A stretch of DNA of 64,000 nt. Origin: Echinococcus granulosus (Eukaryota > Platyhelminthes > Cestoda > Cyclophyllidea > Taeniidae). Position numbers and translations under genes: made by a program. Shown piece after piece: positions 35,321 through 48,900 of this stretch (positions are counted from its first letter, which is position 1; every line of letters starts with the position of its first letter). The stretch lies in NCBI RefSeq assembly GCF_000524195.1, contig NW_020170456.1:150833-214832 (forward strand), given 5' to 3'. The notes under the pieces are model-generated. The model did no database searches, had not been told where the DNA came from, and saw only the letters and a list, made by a program, of their open reading frames with translations.

Positions 35321-38300
35321 AAGCGTTGACCACCATGATCCTTTAATCCAAGAACAAAACACTTTCAAAACCAATCTGTATGCCACCCTCATGTCTGCGA
35401 TTGGCCACCCGCATCTTGTCGATTACTTGCCTAGCCGCTGTCCGGCCAAGTCCTGCCCCGTGCCCATTGGCTCGCCTCGCCTAAGGCAGTCTCAAAAATG
35501 TCCTTCATTGCGTGAACAAGTATCTCGCATAGCCAGGTAAGTGCTCCACATGATGTCCCGTTTTTCCAAATAACCGGTAAAATATAATGGTGAAGTAGTA
35601 GGTTTTGTTTAAATTATTAAGTTATGAAGCCGGTGCGAAGGTAGAAATGATCGAATTCCGCAGCACTTTAGAGCCCGCGCTTCAAAGGCAATGACACAGG
35701 GTCTGCAAGGAAGAACTTGTTGCACGTTATTTAAAAGGTCTTTGGAAGCGGAATTCAGCTGGAAGTCGTTCAGTCTGCAGCATTCAGACCCAATTCAGCT
35801 GTCGCTTTCACAGGTAATGAACCAATTTCATAAATTTTTCTTTGTGTTTCACAATAGCAACAGATTTAAACATGTAAGTTGCTTGAAAAGAGAATGTAAT
35901 TGATTGCAGCATAACTATTCGTGACAGCACCTCTTGAACTGCCATCCAAGACAGTGGTATTAAAGCATAATAAATAAATTTCCTTTGATAAGTAAACATT
36001 TAGGGAATAGATGATAGCATTGTTATGATACGCTGGGTGTTTGTTCAGCTCTCGGTTTTGGGTAAGGGGCAACTTAGTCGCTCCGCCTTCGTGCTTTCGC
36101 CATGTGGGTTGGCCTCCGTGCCAGGTCAGTGGCCACAAGCCCTACTGGAGGCCTTGTGACGCTACCCTGTTTTNNNNNNNNNNNNNNNNNNNNNNNNNNN
36201 NNNNNNNNNNNNNNNNNNNNNNNNNNNNNNNNNNNNNNNNNNNNNNNNNNNNNNNNNNNNNNNNNNNNNNNNNAAGGGAAGGCAGCACCTCAAAAATGCT
36301 CAAAAGCAGCACTCAATCCGATTTTAGAATCGACAAGAAAAAATTGGCAATATTTTAAATTTATTAGATGCGTTTATGTGAACACATCATTTCGATACGG
36401 CTTATTTGAACATTTTAGGGATATTTATAAAAGTAACTAAGAATTGCGCAACAAATCTTGTTGAACGGGAGTGTTTCGACCCCTAAGAATCCAAATAGAT
36501 TAAGCATTTACCGGTACAAATTTCAATCCTACGTGAGGTATTTTAGATTAATACTTAATTAGACTATCCGGAGATGAATTACTTGGTTGAGGGGTGATGA
36601 TTTTCTTTCCAGAAGTAGTATAATGCCACAGCGGCGTGGGAGGGGACGCCTAATGTGCACAACGAAAGTTCGCGACTCTTCCGGCAAGCGTTTGTCCTCA
36701 CGCATCATGCTGGACGGATGGACATGTGTCTGTCGCCATCCTGTTTCCCTCTGCTTTTCTCCAGTTTGCAACACTCAGGGAATAGAGCATCTTCTAGTCA
36801 CACGTTATGTAACACAAAAATTTCTACTCTTCAGTGGCAATGGATGGATGGGGCTGTTTATATCTCCTTCCGATTCGTCATAGCAACAGCCCTCGTCACA
36901 TGGCTAGGGTGTGAAATTCCCTTCGAGCTTCGTCACCTTGGCGATAAGCCCATGCTGCTCTGGTTCACCTACGCCACCGAATGGGCTTTCATCATCCTTA
37001 CCCTCACTTCGGTCGGATTTGCCGCTTTCTGCGTCTACTACAGACTAAATAAAGGTAAAGTGCATTTCTTTGGTCAAGAGTCGAGCCATATTTGATTGTA
37101 GACCGAATGAACTCAGTTGTTGGTGATAGAATCCTCTGGTTCTTCTTTACCATATCCGCCAACACAATAATCACAACATCGGGCATTTATTGGATCACAT
37201 TTTGGGACAGAGACTATGGTATGATGTTAATTTTTGTTTTAAATGACCATATTAACTTGCAACTAAAGTAGAAAGGAAGTTGAATCGGAGATAGCGAGAG
37301 AAAAAGTGGTAATCCACTGAACCCAAACCAGCCAATGAGATTGCATGGATGGGGCGCGAATTTTAATGAGCTAGCCGGGGATAGGCAAATGTAATTGAAA
37401 GGAATATATTTCGCATAGTACAATCAAACAAGATAAAGACACATTTAGCCATTCTTACGTCTGCTTTTTTTACCGGATCGACTTATTTCTGCATGTTTTT
37501 GGGACTTACCTTAAAAGTGGTACATTTCAAATAAAAGAAATCGAGTAATTAGGTTAAAATTTGTCACTTAGAATTAAAAAAATGGGTAATTTTCTAGCAT
37601 AATAAGACGGACAAAAAGGAGGATATATTCTTTGTTTTTTTTGTTTATGAGTGCAATTTATGTATTTATTCATAGCCTGATTTAAATACACATGTTTAAA
37701 TTTAAACTGAAATAGGGCATATTGTTTTTATTTATAGTTACGATGAAAACGAGTCAGTTGATAAAATGTCACCAAGCGCCGATTTAGTGTTCTCCCTCTA
37801 GATACAGAAATATGCACCAATTGAACGGTGGCTACTTTCATTTGAACCATTATGTATTTTGCATTGGTTTTTTTAAACAATGCCCTTACATAATTCTGTA
37901 CTGCATGCAGCTCTTCGTGTCTTCCTAAAATCGTAAGCAGCTTTATCAGTAGAGCCAAAATTCATTTATCAGAGTGCGAAACGAATAAGGTGTTGCAACC
38001 ATGACCTACCAGATGAGGAAGATACACTAATCTGGAGGACTGAATGACCTCTGCTCCCTTTTTCAAAGGAGTTGGCTCCCCGTGGTCATTCTTCAACTCC
38101 TATCACCATCAATCAGTTATTGTCATCCTGTTAATTTGGTCATATGTTGGATGAATTTCCTCTCAACTTATTTCTCGTGAACGATGAATGATGCTTGACG
38201 TCGAGCTAATTTTCTCAGCCAATTACCTTTGTCACTAAAATTTGTCAATTATCAACCCAAAGGAAATGACATAACTCCTTCTGATCATGATGTTAATCAT

Positions 38301-39162
38301 CTAAAGAAAGTCCGCAGTCCTTTCTAGTGGGAGTTCCCACAGTATCTGCCACTTTATATGCGGTAGGTCCGCAGTCCACTAATGTAGGTTAACTGAGCTT
38401 TCGGCAATGCATCACTGTGAGGAATTTCTGATTTCTCAATAAGAAATGCCAATGGAATGGAGCGAGCACAAAGATAAATAACTTGTTTCCTTATTTGCAA
38501 TCCGCCTTTCTCTCTTCCTTAGTCTACTTCTTCAAACTAACGTCCAAATTGAAGCACTCAATTCCAGCCCTCCTAGTCATCATCGACATGTTTGTAAACA
38601 ATATGCCAATGCGGCTAGTGCATTGTGTCTATCCCCTCGTGGTGGGCATTTTCTATGGGCTCTTCACCTATATCTACTGGCTATCTGGAAGTGGAGGATT
38701 CATTGGCAATGGTATCATCTATCCCATTATTAATTGGAATAGACCCGGATTTGCTATTGGTGCATGCATTCTAGCTCTTCTCTTCTGCTGCATTATTCAG
38801 GTGAGTTGTTGATATGACGTTAATAAATACGAACAAGACTTTTTTGGGAAAGCAGCACATCTGAGGCATACTGCCCTCCGGAAATCCATTTATTTATTTT
38901 GGTAACTCTTTTTTAAAATAAAAGGTCTACTTGTAAAATTTAAGTAGGCGGTATATTTTGCCCCAACCAGGTGTTTCTCTACCTCCTGTATTTTGCTCGC
39001 ACCTATCTGAGCTACCTTGTTGGAGGGCGAGGTGTGCAGACTTTCCGACTCCTCTGCCCCGAGGGCAGTGATGAAGGCCACCTGTTGGCACAAGAGGCCG
39101 CGGATCTTCTTGAGAGTGAGAGAGCGACAGCCGCAGCTAAGTCCTACTCCAGTTTGGAATGA
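35313..39162 (+). CDS. Rolling stone (rost)-like multi-pass membrane protein
   Basis: Exons: 35313-35536, 35672-35813, 36835-37054, 37102-37218, 38523-38800, 38971-39162; joined, 390 aa in phase. The conserved part starts at LFKRSLEAEFSW and SFSLQHSDP (cytosolic segment of the family), followed by about six or seven hydrophobic segments. These include WLGCEIPFELRHLG, MLLWFTYATEWAFIILTLT, HSIPALLVIIDMFVNNMPMR, LVHCVYPLVVGIFYGLFTYI, YIYWLSGSGG, IIYPIINWNRPGFAIGACIL and a tail. The I-x-D-x-F-x-x-x-x-P-x-R, HxVYP and YPxxxW patterns are typical of Drosophila rolling stone and its metazoan relatives, linked in flies to myoblast fusion; the role here is unknown. The first exon is supported by an excellent donor (AG|GTAAGT) and a matching phase but has no family match, so 35691 is an alternative start. 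The second intron holds the 100-N gap. Confidence 0.86.
36174..36273. other. Assembly gap of exactly 100 N
   Basis: A run of exactly 100 N is a conventional placeholder, so the true length is unknown. It falls in an intron of the rolling stone-like gene; the flanking exon phases still agree across it. Confidence 0.95.
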
Positions 39163-42100
39163 GGTCCAACATCAGCTTTCTCCATTGTTATGGCCTCTGC
39201 TTACCAAATGCCCGTTTTTCGGTGTTAGCGTATGTGATTTGACAGTTTCTCCCTGATTAAATAATATAGTAAGGGGTCGTTTTTCAATGTAACATGTGTG
39301 TTTGTACTTAAATATGACTAACTGGTTAAATTCACCGACGATTATTTTCCAAAACTGTGTTGCAATTGTACTGGTAAAATTCGAGTAGAGCAGGCTAAGG
39401 GGACTGTCTTGTCTTGGGTTTCAACTGCTACAAATGGCTGAATCCCTGAGTTCGCTCAATCCACTGTTATGACGAATTGGTGGACTCGCCAAAAGTGGAT
39501 TCGAAATTGTCTCTCTCTCTCTCTCCTTAGTTGCCTTGTGGCGGGCAGTACTTTAAGTCTGCCTTAAACTGGTTCTGGCCAATCAAGGTGAACTGAACAC
39601 GTGTTAAATGTTAAAATTTGACAGATAAAGGGTCGTGCTTCACTTCGTAAAAGGGCGCCTATTTGAGTTTTAGCCCCTCACTCATTGACCCAGTTGTGTC
39701 GACTTGTAAATAACAGATCGCAGTAGCAACAAAAGACTATTTGTTTAGGTTAGCCTTTTGGCTCAGTTGGACTATTCATTAGTATAGTATAGTATATTTA
39801 ATCACAAGCTAGTGGCTTTTTAAGTCTGCCTCTTGGCAATTCACATTATAAACAAATATACCGAGTCTCCCAATCCCGGTATCTACCCATCGCAGGAGAA
39901 GGGTGCCCCAATGGGGCGGTTGAATAAGCAGAGCTACAAATTAGATATAATTTTCAAGGCGCAATCATTTCCATCTCGTATTTTTCTATGTGACGATTAG
40001 GGGCTGGTTTAACGAACTTGGCGCTCCCAGCAGCTTAGCCGAATCCGCAAGGTCGACACGGTCAGTACTAAAGTGGCATTGTTCTACTTTGATTGGTAAA
40101 AAGTGAGCAAAATCCAAAAAACGGAGAACTATTTGACATCCATGCAATGCATCGATGACTTTGGAATCAGGAGGACTTCTGAATACCGACTGTACACGGA
40201 TCACGAAAGTGAGGTGCTCAGTCATCACCACCTCATTATGCCCCTCTAATGAGAGGGGAGAGGATAAACATCACTTGGAGGACTGTTATCGTGTTAGATA
40301 CGAAAGATTAAAGATGGGTTAGTAAATTGCCCCTTGCCCCCAACTCTAACTTGCTGTGTGCGAATTCCCGTTGTGGAAAGTTTTGCAGATCCGGGAATTC
40401 CAATTTTTTCGTAAATGTAGAAGAATCTAAGAGAGGCAGATCACATTAAATGTAAGTGGCTTGTTTCGTGACATCTATCAACAGAATGACTCAAAAGTCG
40501 CCCTCTAGCGCATTCCCTCCTGATTGGCAGGTGACAATAAACTCGCTAAAAGGTTGGGATTTGTTAAACGCCCATAAATGATTGAGACTGCAACCTCCCC
40601 TTAATATCTCCGGCAATCTCCGCGTTTCCACACCGCTTCTGCCTTGGCCCACTCCTACCTGTCGGCGAACAAACACAACTGTCTCGAGGTTTTTTCCGTT
40701 GGTATTCTCTCTCATCACAATTGCTGCCTCAAATATCAGGGAACATCATCCGACACAGTCAAGACACTTCCTACCCCTTTTGCGCAATCTAACCAAAAGA
40801 ATCCACATCATCGGATATGATGACAAGAGGGGACCTTTCCTTGGGGAAGTAGGAATTTTCCCACTTGTTTTATGGTCTTAAAGTGAGCCAATTCGTTTGC
40901 TACACAATTTGACTTAACTAAGTGGCAGAGAATACGTGTCATGTGTTCGTGACGCCGAGTTTTGGCTGGCTGTTCGACCTGTCGCATACAAATACGTGAT
41001 TCTAGTAGAGCGTTACTGTAGGGCAGATTCAATAGGACAAAGAGGGAATCCATTACAATTTCAAACATTATTTTTCTGTCTTACGCGCGCTCCCCCAAAT
41101 TAGCACTTGACATTTTGAGGAATTTTGCAAGACTATTTAAATCTTCTTAGAAATAAGTGACCGAACTTGATGAAAAGTCTAGACGTAACATGGCCTCTTT
41201 ATCATAGCAGATAAAAAGGACATTCAGGCAAGTTTTTGAAGCTGAATATGCTCCTTTCAAGTTGTTTAAAAGTTTATCAGGCCCTTATTTTTTAAATCTT
41301 GGGTCATTTTTTCTTTAAGCACAAAGGGGGTAGCTGATTTAATTTCAGTAGTCAGATTTTCCGGACTAATTTAAGTCATAACTGCAGTAACAAATATTAA
41401 ATTAAATTTATAAATGCCGTAAATACAAGGAAATTCGCTACGAACAACCTTTCATCCCTTCTTTTTGTCTGCATGCTAGCAGCTTGACTTACTGACTTAT
41501 GAACGACAATACCTCCTGGCCCAGATGTGATCGGAGGGGAGCTTTCCCTCTGGGGCTGGAAAGGTACTTGATTACGACGGATCTAGCACTTTGATCTCCA
41601 AGTCAAAGCACTTGAGAGTGATGACATCTCGGTATGGTGGATAACCCTCTCTTTGACGAAATGATAAGTGAAAGGCCATGGTCGGGTAGTTCAGTCTACG
41701 CGTCACTGTGCGGCCTGGCCTAGGCTGGCTTTGGGATAGTGCCATGAGGCTTCCAGTAGTATGCCCTTCCACACCACCTTGGTTTATTGTGACTTCTGCG
41801 AGGACTCGGAGAACTTGCGTAGCAGAGATGAAGGGACTGATGCACTGCTGTAGTTTAAGCTGTGCTAGCAGAAAACCGCACAATTCAAACAATTATCGCA
41901 TCGTTCACCTATTTGCGTATGGCTTAGTGGCGCCATGGAATTACCTACTATGCGTTTACACGAAGTAGAGCGTCTTAGTAACACAAAAGCCTGGGAAGCA
42001 ATAGAAGAGATGGAGACTAATTGGATCCCCTACCGACGCCGTCCTTGTTAGCACAATCCTTTGCCTGTATAACATATGTTCTGAAAAGCCATTAAAAATG

Positions 42101-45100
42101 CCCAAATACCGCCTCATCTCGCTTTTTAGATCGCCACAGAGAGGTTTATTAACCCTTTCGAGAACTGGGTAATCACGAGTCCTTTTCCCCTGGAGCGTAA
42201 AACGCGTGAAGCCCCGTGATCAAGTAATTATTTAAGGGCATAAGGAAGTGCAAAAGCGCCGAAATTCTCCTTCCAATCGTAATGCTGAAAGGAGATCTTT
42301 TTCGTGTACAAGTTTTGAGAATGTTATGGCAGGTAAGGCCATGCATTCATAGGTAGGACTTTCTTGGGAATTGTTAGTTTCGTCCTGTTTCTGTAGAAGA
42401 TGATCTTGCAGAGTTTATCGAGTAGGTGAATATCAGCGATAAGCGTCTATTCCTAAACAAGTAAAGAACTGTGTCAGCGGATTCGGGCACCCACCCGAAC
42501 CACTCATAGCCTTCCGGCCGAAAAGAGTTGCAACTGCAAATTTCGAGTTGGGTCGAGAATGAATCGTGGCCTCATTAACAGTCGGTCAGTCGGCAAACGA
42601 GCAATAAAACAAGACGACATGTCAAACAAAAGTTTTTTTTGGTTTTCCAAAATAATTGTAGCGTATTCATTAATAAATTTGGTGAAAATAGATGCAGAGG
42701 TGATGTTTATGAATGTAACATTCCCAACTACTGAAATCGGATCAGCCACCCACTTTATAGTTTTATTAATAATGAAAAAAATGCACCTCAAGTTTAAAAA
42801 AGAACGTTCTTACGTACTTGCAAACAAATTAGAAACACTATGCTTATCTTTGTAGACATGTTTAACCATCTTTTTCGCCATCATAATGATGAGGAAGCAG
42901 TAAATGTTCTCGGATCTCTCCCATCGGTAAGCATTTCGTTCTAAATTATTCAAATTTTCTACCTGGCGTTATTATTTATTACAAGTCAACTCTAAAAAAA
43001 TTCTGCTATTTTCTTTAATTTCATTGGATTCAAAGACACAGGGTAAACTTCCAGTAAGGTCATTTCATAGGCCACAAAACCGGTGTTTTCGTAGAAGTAA
43101 ACGATGCAAATGTGTCTGCCAGGGTTCAGCTGCCCGCTGTTGATATGTATCGCATGTGGCACTGAGATTTTGTAGCCAGTGAGAGGGACTTTAGGCTAAT
43201 CACTTAGATCCATTCACCGCGCCTACTGCCACCGCCGGTGCGGCGGTCCCTCCAAACCCTGATAAGTTATTGGCAGCGGACAGTAGGCCTGGCAGTTTAG
43301 GGACTTGTAACAAAAATGGAAAATGCAAATCATAAATAAGCAATCATATTAAAATATCAAATAATTAGGAAACAAGTGTGGCGAAAAAGATTGTTACTAA
43401 CAACTAGTAAGTGGTGTGCAGCCAAATGTAAAGAGTTAGTAAGGTAGATGCGAAAATTGAAACAAGCTTGTAATTAGCCAATTGTCTACTTAAAATCGAA
43501 GAATGAGCAGTGAAAAGGAATCATTTGAAGGGCAAAAGAATTGAATATACCAAATTTGTTACAAGCTGGGGGCAGAGGGATCCCGCTGTTTAATCAAGGC
43601 CTCAGGGTAATAAACGCTGTTGAAAAAGGCGTCTACTCATATTTATTAAGTAGGCGATATTCATGCAGGTACTATTTAATGATTTTGTGCAGAAAAGATA
43701 TTTAAGAAATCGGGTAAAAGAGAAAGCAAACTCCCACCTGTAGTGGATGCAGTGGAGTAGAGAAGCTTCACTGTCTACAAAAACCATTGGAGTACAAAAA
43801 GTGAAAGAGTGGACAGCTACCACCGACTATTAATGAGTAGACACTGCCAAAACTGACTCCTTATAAATACAGAAATTTCGAGTAAGCGCTATTACGAACC
43901 CCCAGCTTCTTTAGATACTTCGGAAGAACGAGAAAATGTAGTCGTACAATTGGAATTTGCGGATTTGACGGCTGTTTCCTCGCGGTAGATGCAGGTGTAC
44001 TCGGATGAACGACGCCTCGCCGTTTAAGTGATGCCTTGAGGGTCGCGGGAGGCGTCTATTCTGTTTGGTTGTCCTCTTTAACCCCTCAAAGAAAATATTT
44101 ACACAATACTCTCGTGCTGATGGCCTTTGCACCTTTTGACCACTAGATGTTTATACAGCTTTGCATGTCTTCCACTTGGATGTAAACACAACTGGTTGGA
44201 ACGGCATACCACCTCAGCAAGTCCCTCTTTTTCGCTTGTGCAGCACAAAAGGTTCTTCAACGCTTTGGTGCGCTCCACCAATAAATGGAGGCGCAGCGAC
44301 TCCAGCCTTCGCCGAGGTGGCAATAATCCAAGGTAGAATGGAGGATCATACCACTCACTGGCGTATGCTACAAGTACGGTCGAGTGGAATTACAACCTGC
44401 AGAAGTTGAACCGTCTGCCTGGTCTGGCATACACTTAAACAAAGTACAAAATCAGTTCCAATTTAACTACATTTGGTCTTTCATACTGCCCATAAATATT
44501 TAACAAACCAATCCGACTGAGTAGGGCCAAAAGTAACAACAAAATCATGGTGCATAAAGAAATCACGGAATGGGATAAAGGCAAGGGATTTGAAATGGCT
44601 TTCTGTTAGGCCACAAACAAAAGCGTCTCATGAGGGTTGATTGAAACTAAGGCCACACCTTCCCACTTTGGCTAAAGTACACTTTCCTTTTTCTAGGGCT
44701 TTCAGGCGGAGCATTGGTAGATGCGACAATATAAAAGTACAGAGCGGTGGAGTGCTGCTAGAAGCAATGAAATGGGATAGGACCACGTAAAATTTTTGTC
44801 CATTTATGACCCCTTTACTCTTTAAATGCTTGAGGCATTAAAAGTACAATTTGGTGGGGGTCATTTGTAATTGACTGAGCAGAAGTTATCAAGACTTGAC
44901 TAAACCCCTGGTGGCGGCGAGGCGTTTGTCTATTGTCAGCTGAGGTAGAAGACAGTAGCCCTGGCGATTTGGCCGGATCCCTCTTCTTACATTGAGAGGA
45001 TAGACGTACTCTCGAAGGCTGTGCCACTTCCAAGGACACCCACACTGTTGGCGGCAAAGAACAAACACCCTTCCAACGAACTCAATGCTTGATGATGATG

Positions 45101-45970
45101 TGGACATTTATAGGGGTCGATTTACCAGAACCTTCACTCTAAGGCTTTGGTAGTGTTAACCATGAGGCTGTCACGCAGGAATGAAAGAGGGGACTGGTGG
45201 ATTGTAGCTCTGTCGAGGTAACCTCGTTTACATGACTCACAAATGCCCCTTAGTGCCTGGCACAAGCCTCTGTGATCATCGGTTAGAGCACGAAGCGCAT
45301 TTAGCGTGGAACATCACCCAGATCTAGGCCATACAAAGCCGCTGAAAGCCCGTCTATCCCAGTGTTTCTCACAAAGATGCAACTGCGGGTCAATCAGCCT
45401 TAATGGGACCCAGCACTGACGCAGTAGGATAAAATGTCACCCTGCCTCCGTGAAAATTTGGCTGGCCATCAGTCCAACCCCAGCGAGTGGGTTTTGGAGG
45501 CACCGACAACACTGCCACCCAGACTCAGGCGAGCAATCAAGGGGAACGTCGGGGGGCGACAGTCAACGGGAGCAGAGGACTACGCACCAGACAATGGTGG
45601 AAACTACCATTTGCCCCCGTTCTCAGCCTTTCCGGAAATTCCATACGTTCAAGACGGACTCCGAACCTACCACCGATTTGTTAGTGCAAAAAAGGAACCA
45701 GACAACCGTGCTCATTAATCACCTTACAAAAAGCAACCCAACATCGCAGCAACCAGACTTACTAAAATAATTGGAAGATTTTATGGCCTACTTAAAGCCT
45801 GTTTACAAAAGGGGGCACGATGAGGGTACAAATCACAGTGAATGTCCCTTTTAACACCAAACCCTGGGGTCACATGAAGGTATGTACAGGAGAAATGCCA
45901 TCAACCAATGGGATTTGAGAGGGTGGGGCAGGGAAGGCGGGGACGTATAAAAAAGAGGCTTATAAGCCAA
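39163..45970. other. Long convergent intergenic region
   Basis: 6.8 kb between the 3' ends of the rolling stone-like gene and the Yippee-like gene. Includes a short CT microsatellite at about 39511-39526. One isolated exon-like segment at 42858-42926 is listed separately. Other open frames have biased or random composition, no coherent splice partners and no family resemblance. Confidence 0.5.
42858..42926 (+). other. Isolated exon-like segment of 23 codons
   Basis: An ATG lies 3 nt after a TTTGTAG acceptor, reads 23 codons (M-F-N-H-L-F-R-H-H-N-D-E-E-A-V...) and ends exactly at a strong donor, G|GTAAGC, in phase 0. That geometry suits a first coding exon of a trans-spliced gene. No continuing exon could be found downstream and the peptide is not recognised, so this may be chance. 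Confidence 0.25.
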
Positions 45971-48900
45971 TCAGCGTGTTTGTGGCTTCAATAAAGACCA
46001 ATTCCATCCGTTGTCTTTGATCAAGTGAGCCAACTCAATAATGTACTTTCCTTCTTTGTACTTTTGACTTGGTTCGTAGGCCTCCTCGTACTTCCAGCCC
46101 AGGTAGGTGTCACAACACTCGCAATAAATGTCAGCGACCAAATGAAGACCTAAAATAAATCGGGAAGAAGAGGCACGATTACGTGAAACTATTGCTTGTT
46201 TAAATGTGCGTATAACTGAGCGGGGTGTTCAAACTCCACTGGTGTAACCTCCACCAACACAACCCCTCCACGGCTACAGTGATCCAGCTCGTCTGGGCAT
46301 CGGTAACAGTAACAGAGGTAAAAAAATCCCCTTCGGATCGGTGAAATAACTTGACAGTCTACTTCCAACTAAACTCCAATTTGACCGCCAGCAGGGGAAA
46401 AATGAACTGGAATCGACAGAAAGAGTCAATATATGGACCTTGAGGGGAACTACTTATATCGTGGCCGAGGGGGTAGCCTTCTCTCCACATGATGCGAATT
46501 CACTGCGGCACCTTCGTCCGCACAGAGAAGAGAGGATGATGCGGACCCTTCAACTTCCATGCGCCTTATCACCATCTTAAGGATATGGCCACCAGGCCAT
46601 AATCCACTTTCAGACCGCCTTCTGGACGATTGGATGCTGGAGTTTTTACATACTTCCAAGAGGACGCAACATTAGGAATGTGAGAGTACAAGAGAGCCTG
46701 CATGACCCAGGAAGTGCAGAAAGTAAGCGGTGATTGTGTTCGCTCCTCCTCCTCCTCCAGCCAATGGCTGGCACAAATGCCGCAGGCATGTCGAAGCATC
46801 GTTAAATACGAATGTCAGGCAGTGGTGGGGCGGTGTGGCGATTCACGGAACAGTATTTTATAAACAATGACAGAAAGTTTGTGAATAATCGTGGCTACAG
46901 GAGATGGTGAAACCCCCACAGCTGGTGTATGACTGCGTCAGAAAGTAAAGTCATGTCGAGAATATCAAGAGGGTGTCAACATCTACCATCTGAAGTGTGA
47001 ATATAAGGACCACCTAAGTGAAGAAAAAAGTTAGTTTCTATATTCGGAATAAAAGTAGGGCAGTGGATGGCTCAGGCTCAGTAGGGCAACTATTTATTGG
47101 ACTCTCCTCCTTCTGCATCATGTCGAAAGCTGTCGGTTGAATCAGCTATACATGAGATAATGTAAAGCACCTTGGTTCGGGTGAGGGAGGACACATCATT
47201 TAAAAAAGCACCACGACGTGGAAGAACCACCATTCTTCTTCTTTTATGCTTAAAACGATATGAAGAAAAGCGGCGATGTTCGCAAGCAAATATCAGCCAT
47301 TGCGGAAACGGCGAAGAATCGTCAACAGTCACCAGTTAGAAGGAAGAGCATCACACGCACGAGGCAGTGGAAGATCTCATACCACATGGCGCCACAAAAC
47401 TTGTCGGCGGAGGAAGATACCGCTCCAAACATAACTTCGTCCTTACCACAGCCATGCGTATCATCCATCACCCGTATTCGCTTGTCAATATCTCTCCATG
47501 GAATGACTATCCCCTCCTGTCACGTCGGCAAACATAAGACATGCCAAGCAGACAGCTATGGGGTGATATCTAGATAAAAACGAATCCAATCACGGCTAGG
47601 CCATCATATTCAGACACCGTTGCTTGCTCGAAAAGGCAAAAAGCGTTTTGTGAAAAGCGGCTTCCACTACCACCTTGTTTCTCTCACTACTGATTATTTA
47701 AGCCAGACAAACATTACAGGAAGGTTTGCCGCGCGTAATCTACTTGACCTTGTAAAAAACTGCACAAAGTTATTTGTTTGCCTTACATTTCTGGAACTTT
47801 ATATCTGCAATAGAAATAGTTACTGATGAAAAAGATGGATAAAACAGCCAAACAATTCACGTGTTCCCCAATCAACGAGGTGACTAACTCACGCCAATCA
47901 AATCGGCCACACCCGATTCGATAACAGCGCGCTCTCCGGAGAGACCGCGGCTTCACTCTTCGGACTCGCAAACACATAAACCAGGAGGCTCTTTAAATGA
48001 AACGGCTAAGTGCTCCCGATTTTGGAAGAACAAAAAGTGTGTAGTTACTTCTTTTTTCCAAGACAATTGTCAGTGTGAAAAATGGGGTAACAAATGGAGC
48101 TAACGCCCTTTCCTCCATCCGTCCATCCATTCATTTACCAGTCAGCTAGTCATAAATAGGTACCATTCTTATCTTAAAAAAAGATGCATTTTTCCCCAAG
48201 GCTACTAGATCCACATTTAAGTAGTATCATGTCAATAGGCAAAAAATGCAAAGCAACCACTTTGTTTCTCGAGCAATTCTTTGATTTGTCTTACTTCTTC
48301 TAATGGCATTCATTCATTACTTGCAATGCTAAGGAGCCGTCAATCTGATGAAGATGCTTTGTCTAACTAGATATAAGAGGACCGCCCGTCAACTATCACA
48401 CAGCAAGTCTTGTAGACGGCTGCCGTATGCGCGACTGTCTGTGCATGGAATGTGTAAACACGTTTGCCTCTCACCAGGCGGCTCAAAACGGAACAAAATT
48501 TCGCTTCCCCTCCCTTACAGTTGTTCGGAGAGGGCAGCCTCGTCAGAAGTCAATTCAACTGGAACCAACTCTACAAGAACTGAGGATAGAGCATCCCCTA
48601 CTCCACAGTATTGACGTCGGTGAACCCGCCCCTTCCGTAGTTATTCGGAATAATGGTGGGATTCGTCTCACAGTAGTAAGTGGCAAAGTAGGAAAGAAGT
48701 GGAAAAGCGTGGAATGCTTTGGGGGAGCGAAAAACCCGCCAAAAGACAAACGTTTGCACCAATCGTGACGTTGTTGTTTCAGAATGAATAACGGTTTAAG
48801 CAAGTTGAGTTAACGCCCAACTATCTACCACAGCCAGGCCACCATCAACATCGTCACCACCGCCACCAGTCGATCCAATTGAATGGCACCTGTAGTCGCG

